Of a DNA stretch of 64,000 bases, positions 20,357 through 28,984 are shown one piece after another; within the stretch, counting starts at the first letter, position 1, and each line of letters starts with the position of its first letter. The notes below the pieces were generated by a model, which worked only from the letters and a program-made list of their open reading frames with translations, was not told where the DNA came from and ran no database searches. The stretch lies in NCBI RefSeq assembly GCF_032460525.1, contig NZ_CP135963.1, forward strand, positions 3,844,001 through 3,908,000, written 5' to 3'. A program made the position numbers and the translations under genes. Source of the stretch: Geodermatophilus sp. DSM 44513 (GTDB lineage Bacteria > Actinomycetota > Actinomycetes > Mycobacteriales > Geodermatophilaceae).

Positions 20357-21475
20357 ATGCCCCGGCACCTCACCCCCGTGCCGGCGCCGGCCGACCCGCG
20401 CGCGCTGCTGCCGCACCTGCGCGCCGCCCTGGACGGCAGCGCACCCCTCGCGGTGCTGCCCGCCGGCCCGCCGGCCGCCGTCGACGCCGCCCTCGCCGCG
20501 CTGCGGCCCGGCGAGCCGCTGGAGGACGGCGCGGACCTCGTCGTCGTCACCTCCGGCTCGACCGGCGGCGGCCGCGGGGTGCTGCTGGCGGCCGGCGCGG
20601 TGCGGGCGTCCGGCGAGGCCACGCTGCGCCGCCTCGGCGGTCCCGGCGCCTGGCTGCTGGCCCTGCCGGTGTCGGCGGTCGCCGGCCTGCAGGTGCTCTG
20701 CCGGTCACTGCTCGCCGGCACCGACCCGACCGTCCTGGCGCCGGGCGAGCCGCTGGCCGCCGCGGTCGCCCGGATGCCCGCCGGCCGGCGGTACACCGCG
20801 CTGGTGCCCACCCAGCTGCGCCGCCACCTCGACGCCGAGCCCGCGGCGCTGCGGGCCTTCGACGCCGTCCTCGTCGGCGGCGCGGCCACCGACCCGGGCC
20901 TGCTGGCCCGCGCCCGCGGCGAGGACGTCGCTGTCGTGACCACCTACGGGATGACCGAGACCGCCGGCGGGTGCGTCTACGACGGCGTGCCCCTCGACGG
21001 GGTCGGCGTGCGCGTCACCGAGGGGGTCGAGCTGGCCGGGCCGACCCTGGCGCTGGGCTACCGGCTGGACCCCGGGGGCACGGCCGCCGCCTTCGCCGAC
21101 GGCTGGTTCCGCACCCGCGACGCCGGCTCGCTGGAGGACGGGCGGCTGACCGTGCACGGGCGGCTGGACGACGTCGTGGTCACCGGCGGGGTCAACGTCG
21201 CCCCGCAGGCCGTGGAGGGAGTGCTGCGCGAGCACCCCGACGTCGCCGACGCCGTCGTCTTCGGCCGGCCGGACGACGAGTGGGGCCAGCGGGTGGTCGC
21301 CGCGGTCGTCGCGGCACCGGGCGCGGAACCGGCCCTCGCCGAGCTGCGGCCGTGGGTGGCCGGGCGGCTGGGCGCGCCGGCCGCACCGCGGGAGCTGCAC
21401 CGCATCGCCGCCGTCCCCACCCTGCACACCGGCAAGCCCGACCGGCGCGCCGTCGCCGCCGCGGTGGCCCGTTGA
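20357..21475 (+). CDS. menE: o-Succinylbenzoate-CoA ligase
   Basis: AMP-forming ligase activating o-succinylbenzoate, 372 residues, in the compact size range of actinobacterial MenE. Motifs are the ATP loop VVVTSGSTGGGRGVLL, TTYGMTETAGGCVYDG, the aspartate of WFRTRDAGSLEDG, RLDDVVVTGGVNVAP and the C-terminal lysine in LHTGKPDRRA. The ATG at 20357 is 8 bases after TATCCT. It overlaps menA by one base (TGATG). Confidence 0.93.
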   Translation: MPRHLTPVPAPADPRALLPHLRAALDGSAPLAVLPAGPPAAVDAALAALRPGEPLEDGADLVVVTSGSTGGGRGVLLAAGAVRASGEATLRRLGGPGAWLLALPVSAVAGLQVLCRSLLAGTDPTVLAPGEPLAAAVARMPAGRRYTALVPTQLRRHLDAEPAALRAFDAVLVGGAATDPGLLARARGEDVAVVTTYGMTETAGGCVYDGVPLDGVGVRVTEGVELAGPTLALGYRLDPGGTAAAFADGWFRTRDAGSLEDGRLTVHGRLDDVVVTGGVNVAPQAVEGVLREHPDVADAVVFGRPDDEWGQRVVAAVVAAPGAEPALAELRPWVAGRLGAPAAPRELHRIAAVPTLHTGKPDRRAVAAAVAR

Positions 21476-22350
21476 TGGCCACCCCGGCCCAGTGGCTGGC
21501 CGGCGCCCGGCCCCGCACGCTGCCCGCCGCGCTCGCCCCGGTGCTCGTGGGCAGCGGGGCCGCCGCGGCCCTCGACGGCTTCCGGCCGCTGCCCGCCGCG
21601 CTGGCCCTGGTGGTCGCGCTGGCCCTGCAGGTGGCGGTCAACTACGCCAACGACCACTCCGACGGGGTGCGCGGCACCGACGCGACCCGGGTGGGGCCGA
21701 TGCGGCTGGTCGGCTCGGGCGCCGCGACCCCGCGGCAGGTGCTCGGCGCGGCGCTGGCCGCCTTCGCCGTCGCCGCGCTCGCCGGGCTGGCGCTGGCCGC
21801 GCTGTCCAGCTGGTGGCTGGTCGCGGTCGGCGCGGCCTGCATCGCGGCCGCCTGGACCTACACCGGCGGCCCGCTGCCCTACGGCTACCGGGCGCTGGGC
21901 GAGGTGTTCGTCTTCGTCTTCTTCGGCCTGGTCGCCGTGGTGGGGACGGCGTTCGTGCAGACCGGCTCGGTCGACGGGCTGGCGGTGGCGGCGTCGGTCC
22001 CGGTCGGCCTGCTGTCGGTGGCGCTGCTGGTGGTCAACAACCTGCGCGACATCGAGGGCGACGCCGCGGTCGGCAAGCGGACGCTGGCCGTGCTGCTCGG
22101 CGACCGCGGCACCCGGGTCGCCTTCGCGGGCCTGCCGGCCGCGGCCTTCGCGGTGGTCGCCGCGATCGGCCTGGCCCGGCCGTGGGCGCTGCTGGCGCTG
22201 CTCGCCGTCCCGCTGGCGGTGCCGCCGGTGCGCACCGTGCTCACCGGTGGCCGCGGGCCGGCACTGGTCGCGGCGCTGCAGGGCACCGGGCTGCTCACCC
22301 TGGCCACCGGCGTGCTGCTCGGTGCCGGGCTGGCCCTCAGCGGCTGGTGA
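21475..22350 (+). CDS. menA: 1,4-Dihydroxy-2-naphthoate polyprenyltransferase
   Basis: UbiA-family integral membrane prenyltransferase that attaches the isoprenoid chain to DHNA, 291 residues with about eight to nine helices. The prenyl-diphosphate/Mg motifs are visible as NYANDHSDGVRGTD and NNLRDIEGDAAVGKRTLA. The start overlaps the menE stop. No menB or menH is present in the window, so these must be elsewhere. Confidence 0.95.
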   Translation: MATPAQWLAGARPRTLPAALAPVLVGSGAAAALDGFRPLPAALALVVALALQVAVNYANDHSDGVRGTDATRVGPMRLVGSGAATPRQVLGAALAAFAVAALAGLALAALSSWWLVAVGAACIAAAWTYTGGPLPYGYRALGEVFVFVFFGLVAVVGTAFVQTGSVDGLAVAASVPVGLLSVALLVVNNLRDIEGDAAVGKRTLAVLLGDRGTRVAFAGLPAAAFAVVAAIGLARPWALLALLAVPLAVPPVRTVLTGGRGPALVAALQGTGLLTLATGVLLGAGLALSGW

Positions 22351-22351
22351 A

Positions 22352-22405
22352 GGACCCCCTCCTCCCCACCCCTCGCGAGCTCGGGGCGGTGCCCGGGAGG
22401 GGGCC
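22352..22405. terminator. GC hairpin between convergent menA and the degenerate kinase gene
   Basis: Outer arms at 22352-22362 and 22396-22405 pair (GGACCCCCTCC with GGAGGGGGCC). It starts 2 bases after the menA stop and ends 2 bases before the stop of the minus-strand gene. It has the same plan as the other intergenic hairpins in this window and lacks a T tract. Confidence 0.6.
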
Positions 22406-22406
22406 G

Positions 22407-23948
22407 TCAGGCGTCGGCGAGGGCGGCGGCGACCAGCTCCGGCTCGGTGTAGGACCGCAGCTCGGCGGCGTACCGCTCGCACTGCAGCAGCAGGCCGGGC
22501 ACGAAGGCGCCGGCGGCGACCAGGTCCCCGGTCGCCGCGGCGGCGGCCAGGGCGGCGCAGGTGCCGGCCACCGCGGTGGCCCCCATGCTCTCGCTGGAGG
22601 TGCGCAGCGACTCCGCGGCGGCCTGCACCGCCCGCGGCTCCCGCCGGCGCAGCGAGGCCTGGATGCGCAGCCGCCGTCCGGGCAGTTCGCCCAGGTAGGT
22701 GCCGACCAGCTCGGCCGCGGCCCGGGCGTCGCCGTCGACCCGCCCGACGACCGCCCGCAGCGCCGCGGGCACCGGCGAGCCGGCGCCCTCCCGGGGCAGC
22801 ACCCGGTCGCCGCGGTCGATCGCGGCGGCCGCCCGGGCCAGCGCGGCCGACAGCGACCCCAGGTCCACCGGCTTGGTCAGCACCTCGTCCATGCCCGCGG
22901 CCGCGCACGCCTCCCGAGCGTCGGCCGTGGCGTCGGCGGTCACCGCGATCACCGGCAGGTAGCGCCGGTGCGGCGACAGCGCGGCGCTGATCCGCCGGGT
23001 GGCCTCGCAGCCGTCGACGTCGGGCAGGTGGCGGTCCATCAGCACCACGTCGACGTCGTCCTGCAGCGCCGCCTGGACGCCGGCCTCCCCGGTGGCCACC
23101 GCGGTGAGCCGGTGGCCCAGCCGGGCCAGCTGGCGCTCGGTGAGCAGCCGGTTGGTGGCGTTGTCCTCGACGAGCAGCACGTGCAGCGGGCGCACCGCGC
23201 CACCGGCGGCGACCTCGGGTGCCGCCACGGGCTCGGTGACCGGCGCCGTGCCGGCGGCCGACACCGGCAGGTTCACCTCGACGTGCGCGCCGGCCGCGCT
23301 GGGCAGCACCCGCAGGGTGCCGTCCAGCAGCGCGGTGAGCTGCTGCACGAGCAGCAGCCCCAGCCCGGCGGGGGCCGCGGCGGCTCCCGGGCCGGCCAGC
23401 GCCTGCCGGACCGGCGCCGGCAGGCCGACCCCGGCGTCGCTGACGGTGATCCTGACCCGGTCGGTCCGCGGCCCGTCCGGGGTGACGGACAGGACGACGG
23501 GGGCCCGGCCGTGCACGACGGCGTTGGTGACCAGCTCGGTCACCAACCGGTGCAGCGCGGCGAGGTCGGTCTCGAGGTGGGCGGGGGCGTCGGGTGCCAC
23601 GACCACGGACACCGGCCGGGCGCTCTCCGCGGCCAGCTCGGCGACGAAGACCGCCAGGTGCACCCGTGCCGGGCGCGGCCGGTGCTGCCCGCCGAGCAGC
23701 CGCACCAGCCAGAGCACGCGGTCGCTGCCGGTCAGCAGGTCCTCGGCGCTGTCGACGAGCTGGTCGTGCAGGCGGCGCTGGTCGGGCTGCAGGGGGCTCA
23801 TGCCCAACAGCTCCAGGAAGCCCAGCAGCGAGTGCAGCGGGGTCCGGACGGCCTGACTCAGCGCCCGCTCGACCGTGGGCGCACCGGCCGGGTCGGCCGC
23901 CGCGGCCGCGCGGCCGCCGACGGGGCCGCTCCCCACCGGGCCGGTCAC
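22407..23948 (-). CDS. Degenerate hybrid histidine kinase: pseudo-DHp, HATPase, receiver, Hpt-like domain
   Basis: 513 residues, soluble. Domain order: a DHp-like helix (about 25-90), HATPase (about 125-228) with N box ELVTNAVVH and G1 box DAGVGLPA, an intact receiver (255-375, phospho-acceptor D305 in VVLMDRHLP, lysine in LTKPVD), and a C-terminal Hpt-like helical domain (about 395-490). The phospho-accepting histidine is missing from both places where it should be: the DHp reads LSQAVRTPL (Q32 for His) and the Hpt motif reads AAESLRTSS (E446 for His). The GTG overlaps the stop of the upstream kinase by four bases. Probably an effector or decoy receiver rather than a kinase; function unknown. 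Confidence 0.8.
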   Translation of the reverse strand: MTGPVGSGPVGGRAAAAADPAGAPTVERALSQAVRTPLHSLLGFLELLGMSPLQPDQRRLHDQLVDSAEDLLTGSDRVLWLVRLLGGQHRPRPARVHLAVFVAELAAESARPVSVVVAPDAPAHLETDLAALHRLVTELVTNAVVHGRAPVVLSVTPDGPRTDRVRITVSDAGVGLPAPVRQALAGPGAAAAPAGLGLLLVQQLTALLDGTLRVLPSAAGAHVEVNLPVSAAGTAPVTEPVAAPEVAAGGAVRPLHVLLVEDNATNRLLTERQLARLGHRLTAVATGEAGVQAALQDDVDVVLMDRHLPDVDGCEATRRISAALSPHRRYLPVIAVTADATADAREACAAAGMDEVLTKPVDLGSLSAALARAAAAIDRGDRVLPREGAGSPVPAALRAVVGRVDGDARAAAELVGTYLGELPGRRLRIQASLRRREPRAVQAAAESLRTSSESMGATAVAGTCAALAAAAATGDLVAAGAFVPGLLLQCERYAAELRSYTEPELVAAALADA

Positions 23949-26035
23949 GACCCCGCCAGGTGCTCGTCGACGACGGCCAGCAGCTGGCGCACGTCGATGG
24001 GCTTGGACAGGAAGCGGGTGGCGCCGGCCTCCAGCATCCGGCGCTCGATGCCCGGGCTGAGGTCGGCGGTCACCACCACCACCGGCACCCCGGCCAGCCG
24101 GGTGTCCTCGCTGCCGCGGAGCCGGGCGAGGACCTCCTCCCCGGGCACGCCGGGCAGGTGCAGGTCGAGCAGCACCAGGTCGGGCCGCACCGCCGCGGCG
24201 GCGGGCAGCGCCTCCGCGCCGTCGGCCACGACCTCCAGGTGCACGTGCGGCCGGCGGGCGAGGACCTTGCGGACCAGCGTGGTGTTGGACGGGTTGTCCT
24301 CCACGTAGAGCACGGTGTGGGTGAGCACGGCGTCGACCACCGGGGCCGCCGGCACGACCAGCGGCTCGGCGGCGGGCAGGTCCACCCAGAAGGTCGACCC
24401 GCGGCCCGGCTCGCTCAGCACGCCGATGACGCCCGACTGGGCCTCCACCAGCGTCTTGGTCAGCGACAGCCCGACCCCGGTGCCCTCGATCCCGCTGTTC
24501 TCCGCACCCAGCCGGTCGAACGGCACGAACGCGTCGTCCAGCCGGTCGGCGGGGATGCCCTGCCCGGTGTCGGTGACCGCCAGCCGCAGCCGCTGCGGGT
24601 CGTCCGGGGACGGCCCCCACGCGACCGTGACGTCCCCGCCGTCGCGGTTGTACTTCACCGCGTTGGACAGCAGGTTGACCAGCACCTGCTTGAGCCGCTG
24701 CCGGTCGGCGACGACCACCGCCCCGTCGAGCCGGGTCGGGGTGCGCAGCGAGATCCCCCGCGGCGCCGCGGCGGTCCGGACCAGGTCCAGGCTCTCCGCG
24801 ACCACCTCGCGCACGGCCACCGGCTCCAGCGACAGGCTCAGCCGGCCGGACTCGATGCGGACCACGTCGAGCACCTCGTTGATCAGGTCCAGCAGGTGCG
24901 TGCCGGCCCGCATGATCTGGCCGAGGTTCTCCGCGTCCTCACCGGTGAGGTCGCCGAGCTCGAGCAGCTGCCCGAACCCGAGGATGGCGTTGAGCGGGGT
25001 GCGCAGCTCGTGCGACATCCGCGAGAGGAACTCGGACTTGGCGCGGGAGAGCCGCTGCGCCTCGTCCCGGGCCGTCTCGGCGTCGGCCAGCGCGGCCTCG
25101 GCCTGGGCGAGGGCGGCCCGCACCTGCTGCTCGGCCTCCACCCGGACGGTCACGTCGTGCAGGATGCCGCGGAGCCCGACGAGGTCGCCGGCGTCGTCGA
25201 ACACCGGGCGACCCCGGACCGACATCCACCGCGTGCTGCCGTCGGGCACCAGGAAGCGCACCTCGCACGCCGTCTCCGGGCCCGCGGTGTCCGCGCCGCC
25301 GAGCCCCGCGGCGACCTGCGCCTCGGCGATCGGCCGGTCGTCGGGGTGCACCCGGTCCAGCAGCCCCCAGCCGGCCATGTCCTCGAGGCGGACGCCGGTC
25401 AGCTCGGTGAAGGCCCGGTTGACGTAGGTGAAGTGACCGGCCGCGTCGGTCTCCACGACCAGGTCGCCGAGGTCGTCGATCAGCGAGCGGTACCGGGTCT
25501 CCGAGGCCACGACCTCGGCGGAGCGGGCCGCCTCCCGGGCCCGGCCGCGGGCCAGCTCCTGCTCGCGGGACATGAGGGCGCCGGCGAACTCGAGCACGGC
25601 GAGCTGGTCGTCGGTGAACTCGCGGGGCTCCCGGGTGTAGACGCACACCGTCCCGGTCGGCCACCCGGCGGTGTCCCACAGCGGTGTCGTGGCGTACCCG
25701 CGCACGCCGAGCCACTCACGGACCGGCAGGTCGGCGAACGGCCCCTCGACGAGGTCGGCCCACACCGACGGGGCCTCCCCGCGCAGCACGCGGTCGCAGA
25801 AGGTCTCCGCGGCCGGCACCCGCATCCCGACCTGCAGGCCCAGCCCGAGCGCGTCGTCCACGCCCAGCAGCTCGACCTGGCTGCCGCGGATGCCCTGGAC
25901 GAGCACCACGTCGGCGTGCAGCGAGGTGCGGACGAGCCGGGCGACGTCCGCCGCCGCCTGGCCAACCGAGTCGTAGGAGCGGGACAGCAGCTGGTGCACC
26001 ACCGGGCGCAGCTGCGGGGACAGGAGCTTCTCCAT
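23945..26035 (-). CDS. GAF-PAS hybrid sensor histidine kinase with C-terminal receiver
   Basis: 696 residues with no signal peptide or membrane segment, so a cytoplasmic sensor. GAF domain about 20-155, a linker helix, PAS about 175-300 (ETDAAGHFTYVNRAF, RVHPDD), a coiled coil 300-335, HisKA with H342 in MSHELRTPLNAILGF, HATPase with N458 and DTGQGIP, then a receiver with D624 in LVLLDLHLPG. It is translationally coupled to the degenerate kinase downstream and divergent from the oxoamine synthase fusion. The ligand of the GAF/PAS domains cannot be read from the sequence. GAF-PAS kinases with receivers are common in this family of bacteria. Confidence 0.88.
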   Translation of the reverse strand: MEKLLSPQLRPVVHQLLSRSYDSVGQAAADVARLVRTSLHADVVLVQGIRGSQVELLGVDDALGLGLQVGMRVPAAETFCDRVLRGEAPSVWADLVEGPFADLPVREWLGVRGYATTPLWDTAGWPTGTVCVYTREPREFTDDQLAVLEFAGALMSREQELARGRAREAARSAEVVASETRYRSLIDDLGDLVVETDAAGHFTYVNRAFTELTGVRLEDMAGWGLLDRVHPDDRPIAEAQVAAGLGGADTAGPETACEVRFLVPDGSTRWMSVRGRPVFDDAGDLVGLRGILHDVTVRVEAEQQVRAALAQAEAALADAETARDEAQRLSRAKSEFLSRMSHELRTPLNAILGFGQLLELGDLTGEDAENLGQIMRAGTHLLDLINEVLDVVRIESGRLSLSLEPVAVREVVAESLDLVRTAAAPRGISLRTPTRLDGAVVVADRQRLKQVLVNLLSNAVKYNRDGGDVTVAWGPSPDDPQRLRLAVTDTGQGIPADRLDDAFVPFDRLGAENSGIEGTGVGLSLTKTLVEAQSGVIGVLSEPGRGSTFWVDLPAAEPLVVPAAPVVDAVLTHTVLYVEDNPSNTTLVRKVLARRPHVHLEVVADGAEALPAAAAVRPDLVLLDLHLPGVPGEEVLARLRGSEDTRLAGVPVVVVTADLSPGIERRMLEAGATRFLSKPIDVRQLLAVVDEHLAGS

Positions 26036-26191
26036 GACCGCCGCATCGGCGGGGCAACCGCGCTGCTGCAGCGACCTGCCCCTCCCGGGTGAGACGCCGC
26101 CGACCGGGACGTCGTGCCGGCCCCGGCCTGCCGATGACACCGGCGTCCCCGCGCTGCCGGTTGCACGGGGCCGGAGGACACGGAGGCCCCC

Positions 26192-28657
26192 ATGGCGACG
26201 ACGGAGCAGCTGCTGGACGCGGTGGACGAGGTGGTCTCCGACGGCGTCCGCCGCGGGATGCTGCACAACCACGTGGAGGACGCCGAGCTCGACGGGCGGC
26301 ACGTGACCATCGACGGGCGCCGGCTGGTCAACTTCGGGTCCTGCTCCTACCTCGGGCTGGAGACCCACCCCGCGCTCAAGGCCGCCGTCCGGGACGCGGT
26401 GGACCGCTACGGGACGCAGTTCTCCTCCTCCCGCGTCTACGCCTCCGCACCGCTGTACCGGGAGGCCGAGGCCGCGCTGGCCGGCCTGTTCGGCCGGCCG
26501 ACGATCCTCACGCCGTCCACCACCCTGGGTCACCTCGCGGCGATGCCGGCGCTGATCGGGGACCGGGACGTGCTGCTGCTGGACCACCAGGTGCACAACT
26601 CGGTGCAGACGGCGGCCAAGCTGGTGCAGGCCGGTGGCGCGCGGGTGGAGCTGCTGCCGCACAACGACCTGCGCACCCTGGACCGGCGGCTGGCGCAGTA
26701 CCGGCGGACGCACCGGCGGGTCTGGTACGCCGCCGACGGGCTGTACTCGATGTACGCCGACTTCCTCCCCGCCGCCGGGCTGGACGACCTCGCCGCCCGG
26801 CACCCGCACCTGTGGCTGTACGTGGACGACGCCCACGCGGCGTCCTGGACCGGCCGGCACGGGCGCGGGTACGCCCTGGAGCAGCTGTCCCCGGGCACCC
26901 TGGCCCGCACCGTGGTGGCGCTGTCGCTGAACAAGTCCTTCGCCGCGGCCGGGGGCGCGCTCACCTTCCCGGACGCGGCGGCCCACCGGCGGGTCTCCCA
27001 CGTCGGCGGCCCGCTGATCTTCTCCGGCCCGGTGCAGCCGCCCATGCTCGGCGCCGTGCTGGCCTCGGCCCGGCTGCACGCCACCCCCGAGGTGGCCGCC
27101 CGCCAGGAGCTGCTGCGCTCCCGGATCCGGCTGTTCAACCGGCTGGCCGCCGACGCCGGCCTGCCGGTGGTGTCGGCCTCGGAGGCCCCCATCCGGTGCG
27201 TCGGCGCGGGCGTCACCGCGGTCGCCTACCGGCTCACCGAGCTGCTGCGCGGCTCGGGCTTCCACGTCAACACCGCCTCCTTCCCCGCCGTCCCCGCCAA
27301 GCGCAGCGGCGCCCGGCTCACGCTCACCGCCCACCACACCGAGGACGACGTCGCCGGGCTGGTGGCCGCACTCGCCGAGCACCTGCCCCGGGCGATCGCC
27401 GACGAGGGGGCCACGGTGGAGGACCTGTACCGGGCCTTCGCCCGGCAGCTGGGCACCCGGCCGGCACTCCCGCCGCGGGGCGCGCCGGGCCCGGCGCCGG
27501 CGCTGCGGCTGGAGCGGGCCCGCTCCGTCGACGCACTCGACACCGCGGAGTGGGACCGGCTGCTCGGGGCGACGGCGTTCTCCGGCAGCGCGGCCCTGCG
27601 GACCCAGGAGGCCGTGTTCGAGGCCGGCGGCACGGGCGCGGCCGGGCAGACCGAGGACGCCTGGGACTTCCACTACTGGCTGGTGCGCGGCCCGTCGGGG
27701 CGGCCGGTGGCGGCGACCTTCGGCACCACCGCGCTGTGGAAGGAGGACATGCTCTCCCCCGCGCACGTCTCCGCGGAGGTGGAGCGCCTCCGGGTGCGCG
27801 ACGCCGACCCGCACTTCCTCACCTCGCCGGTGCTGGGCCTGGGGTCGCTGCTCACCCAGGGCGACCACCTGTGGCTGGACCGGACCGCGGACTGGCGGGG
27901 CGCGCTGCGGCTGGTGCTGCAGGCGGCCCGCGCCGAGGAGGACGCCGCCGGGGCGTCCGGCCTGGTGCTGCGCGACCTGCCCGACGGCGACGACGAGCTG
28001 CACGAGTTCCTGCTCGGCGAGGGGTTCTTCCGGGTCCCGCTGTGGGACACCTGGGTGCGCGACCTGGACTTCGCCGACGACGCCGGGTTCCTGGCCCAGC
28101 TGGACCGCAAGCGCCGGCAGCACCAGCGCCGCCACGTGCTGCCGTGGGAGGAGCGCTACCGGGTCGAGGTGGTCACCGGGGGCAGCCCCGCGGCGGCCGC
28201 GGTCGCCCCGGCGCAGCGCGACCGGCTCTACGCGATGTACCGCGCCGTCCACGCCCGCGCCCTCGAGCTCAACGTGTTCCCGCTGCCGCGCCGGGTCGTC
28301 GACGCCGTCCTGGACTCACCGGGCTGGGAGACGGTGCTGCTGCACCTGCCGGAGGAGCCCGACGGCCCGGTGGCCTTCGGCACCCTGCTGGTCACCGGGG
28401 ACAGCGTCGCCACGGTGTTCCTCGGGCTCGACGACCGGTTCGTCGCCAGCCACCGCAGCTACCAGCAGCTGCTGTGGCAGGCGCTGCGGGCCGGACAGCG
28501 GCACGGGGCGCGGCAGGTGCTGTACGGCATGAGCGCGGACCTGCAGAAGTCCCGCTTCGGCGCCCGTCGCGAGCGGCGCTGGGGGTACGTGCAGGCGGGT
28601 GAGACGTTCGGCGCCGACGTCCTCGCGCAGATCGCCCGCAGCGTGGTCCCGGGGTGA
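26192..28657 (+). CDS. Fusion of alpha-oxoamine synthase family PLP enzyme with a BioF2/FemAB-like acyltransferase
   Basis: 821 residues. Residues 40-405 are an alpha-oxoamine synthase (BioF/KBL/SPT family): CSYLGLETHP, the PLP-stacking H135 in DHQVHNSVQ, DGLYSMYADFLP, D213 and H215 in YVDDAHAASWTGRHGRG and the Schiff-base lysine K248 in SLNKSFAAAGG. The class therefore condenses an amino acid with an acyl-CoA and loses CO2. After a Pro/Gly linker (about 420-440), residues 445-815 resemble the BioF2-like acetyltransferase/FemAB family, with the basic helix DRKRRQHQRRHV and the closing LYGMSADLQKSRFG. The ATG follows GGAGG. It stands alone, divergent from the hybrid kinase pair, with no biotin or sphingolipid genes nearby. 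Substrates unknown. Confidence 0.82.
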   Translation: MATTEQLLDAVDEVVSDGVRRGMLHNHVEDAELDGRHVTIDGRRLVNFGSCSYLGLETHPALKAAVRDAVDRYGTQFSSSRVYASAPLYREAEAALAGLFGRPTILTPSTTLGHLAAMPALIGDRDVLLLDHQVHNSVQTAAKLVQAGGARVELLPHNDLRTLDRRLAQYRRTHRRVWYAADGLYSMYADFLPAAGLDDLAARHPHLWLYVDDAHAASWTGRHGRGYALEQLSPGTLARTVVALSLNKSFAAAGGALTFPDAAAHRRVSHVGGPLIFSGPVQPPMLGAVLASARLHATPEVAARQELLRSRIRLFNRLAADAGLPVVSASEAPIRCVGAGVTAVAYRLTELLRGSGFHVNTASFPAVPAKRSGARLTLTAHHTEDDVAGLVAALAEHLPRAIADEGATVEDLYRAFARQLGTRPALPPRGAPGPAPALRLERARSVDALDTAEWDRLLGATAFSGSAALRTQEAVFEAGGTGAAGQTEDAWDFHYWLVRGPSGRPVAATFGTTALWKEDMLSPAHVSAEVERLRVRDADPHFLTSPVLGLGSLLTQGDHLWLDRTADWRGALRLVLQAARAEEDAAGASGLVLRDLPDGDDELHEFLLGEGFFRVPLWDTWVRDLDFADDAGFLAQLDRKRRQHQRRHVLPWEERYRVEVVTGGSPAAAAVAPAQRDRLYAMYRAVHARALELNVFPLPRRVVDAVLDSPGWETVLLHLPEEPDGPVAFGTLLVTGDSVATVFLGLDDRFVASHRSYQQLLWQALRAGQRHGARQVLYGMSADLQKSRFGARRERRWGYVQAGETFGADVLAQIARSVVPG

Positions 28658-28672
28658 GGGAGGAGTGGGCCG

Positions 28673-28984
28673 TCAGTCGCCGGCGAGCCGGGCCTCGCGC
28701 TGCTCCTTGGCCTGCCGGCGGGCGACGCTGCGCGCGGCCAGGGCCTCGGTCAGCCGCTCGCGCGAGGGGCGCAGCAGCAGGTAGGACACCGGCATCGACA
28801 GCAGCAGGCCGAACAGCGCGCCGGACCACAGGTCCAGGCCGAGGGTCCACAGCAGCACGACCAGCGCCGCGGCGATCCCCAGCCGGCCCACCGTGTAGAC
28901 CGCCAGCCACGGCGCCACCCGCGGCGGGCTCGCCGGCCCTCCCGTCGGCGCGCCCGGCACCGTCGCGTCAGCCCTCTCCGCCAT
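28673..28984 (-). CDS. Small two-helix membrane protein, DUF4229 type
   Basis: 103 residues. Two adjacent hydrophobic segments (about 33-50 and 53-72: LGIAAALVVLLWTLGLDLW and LFGLLLSMPVSYLLL) are followed by a charged amphipathic tail rich in Arg, Glu and Ala. This matches the small actinobacterial DUF4229 family, whose function is unknown. It overlaps the end of the Lrp gene by 17 bases, so the two are co-transcribed. In mycobacteria a similar protein lies near the men genes. Confidence 0.75.
   Translation of the reverse strand: MAERADATVPGAPTGGPASPPRVAPWLAVYTVGRLGIAAALVVLLWTLGLDLWSGALFGLLLSMPVSYLLLRPSRERLTEALAARSVARRQAKEQREARLAGD

Noticed and set aside
23945..28252. A 1435-codon minus frame that would extend the hybrid kinase N-terminally
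   Set aside because: The extra 739 codons are antisense to the oxoamine synthase fusion and have no domain character. The ATG at 26035 begins the GAF-PAS kinase.
22407..28657. Direct assignment of the synthase and kinases as CqsA and CqsS
   Set aside because: The kinase is cytoplasmic GAF-PAS, not the six-helix membrane sensor of CqsS, and the synthase carries an extra acyltransferase domain. Only the analogy is kept as a hypothesis.
26192..28657. Biotin synthesis (BioF) role for the fusion protein
   Set aside because: No bioA, bioB, bioD or bioW lies nearby, and the second domain is not part of biotin synthases. The family resemblance alone is insufficient.
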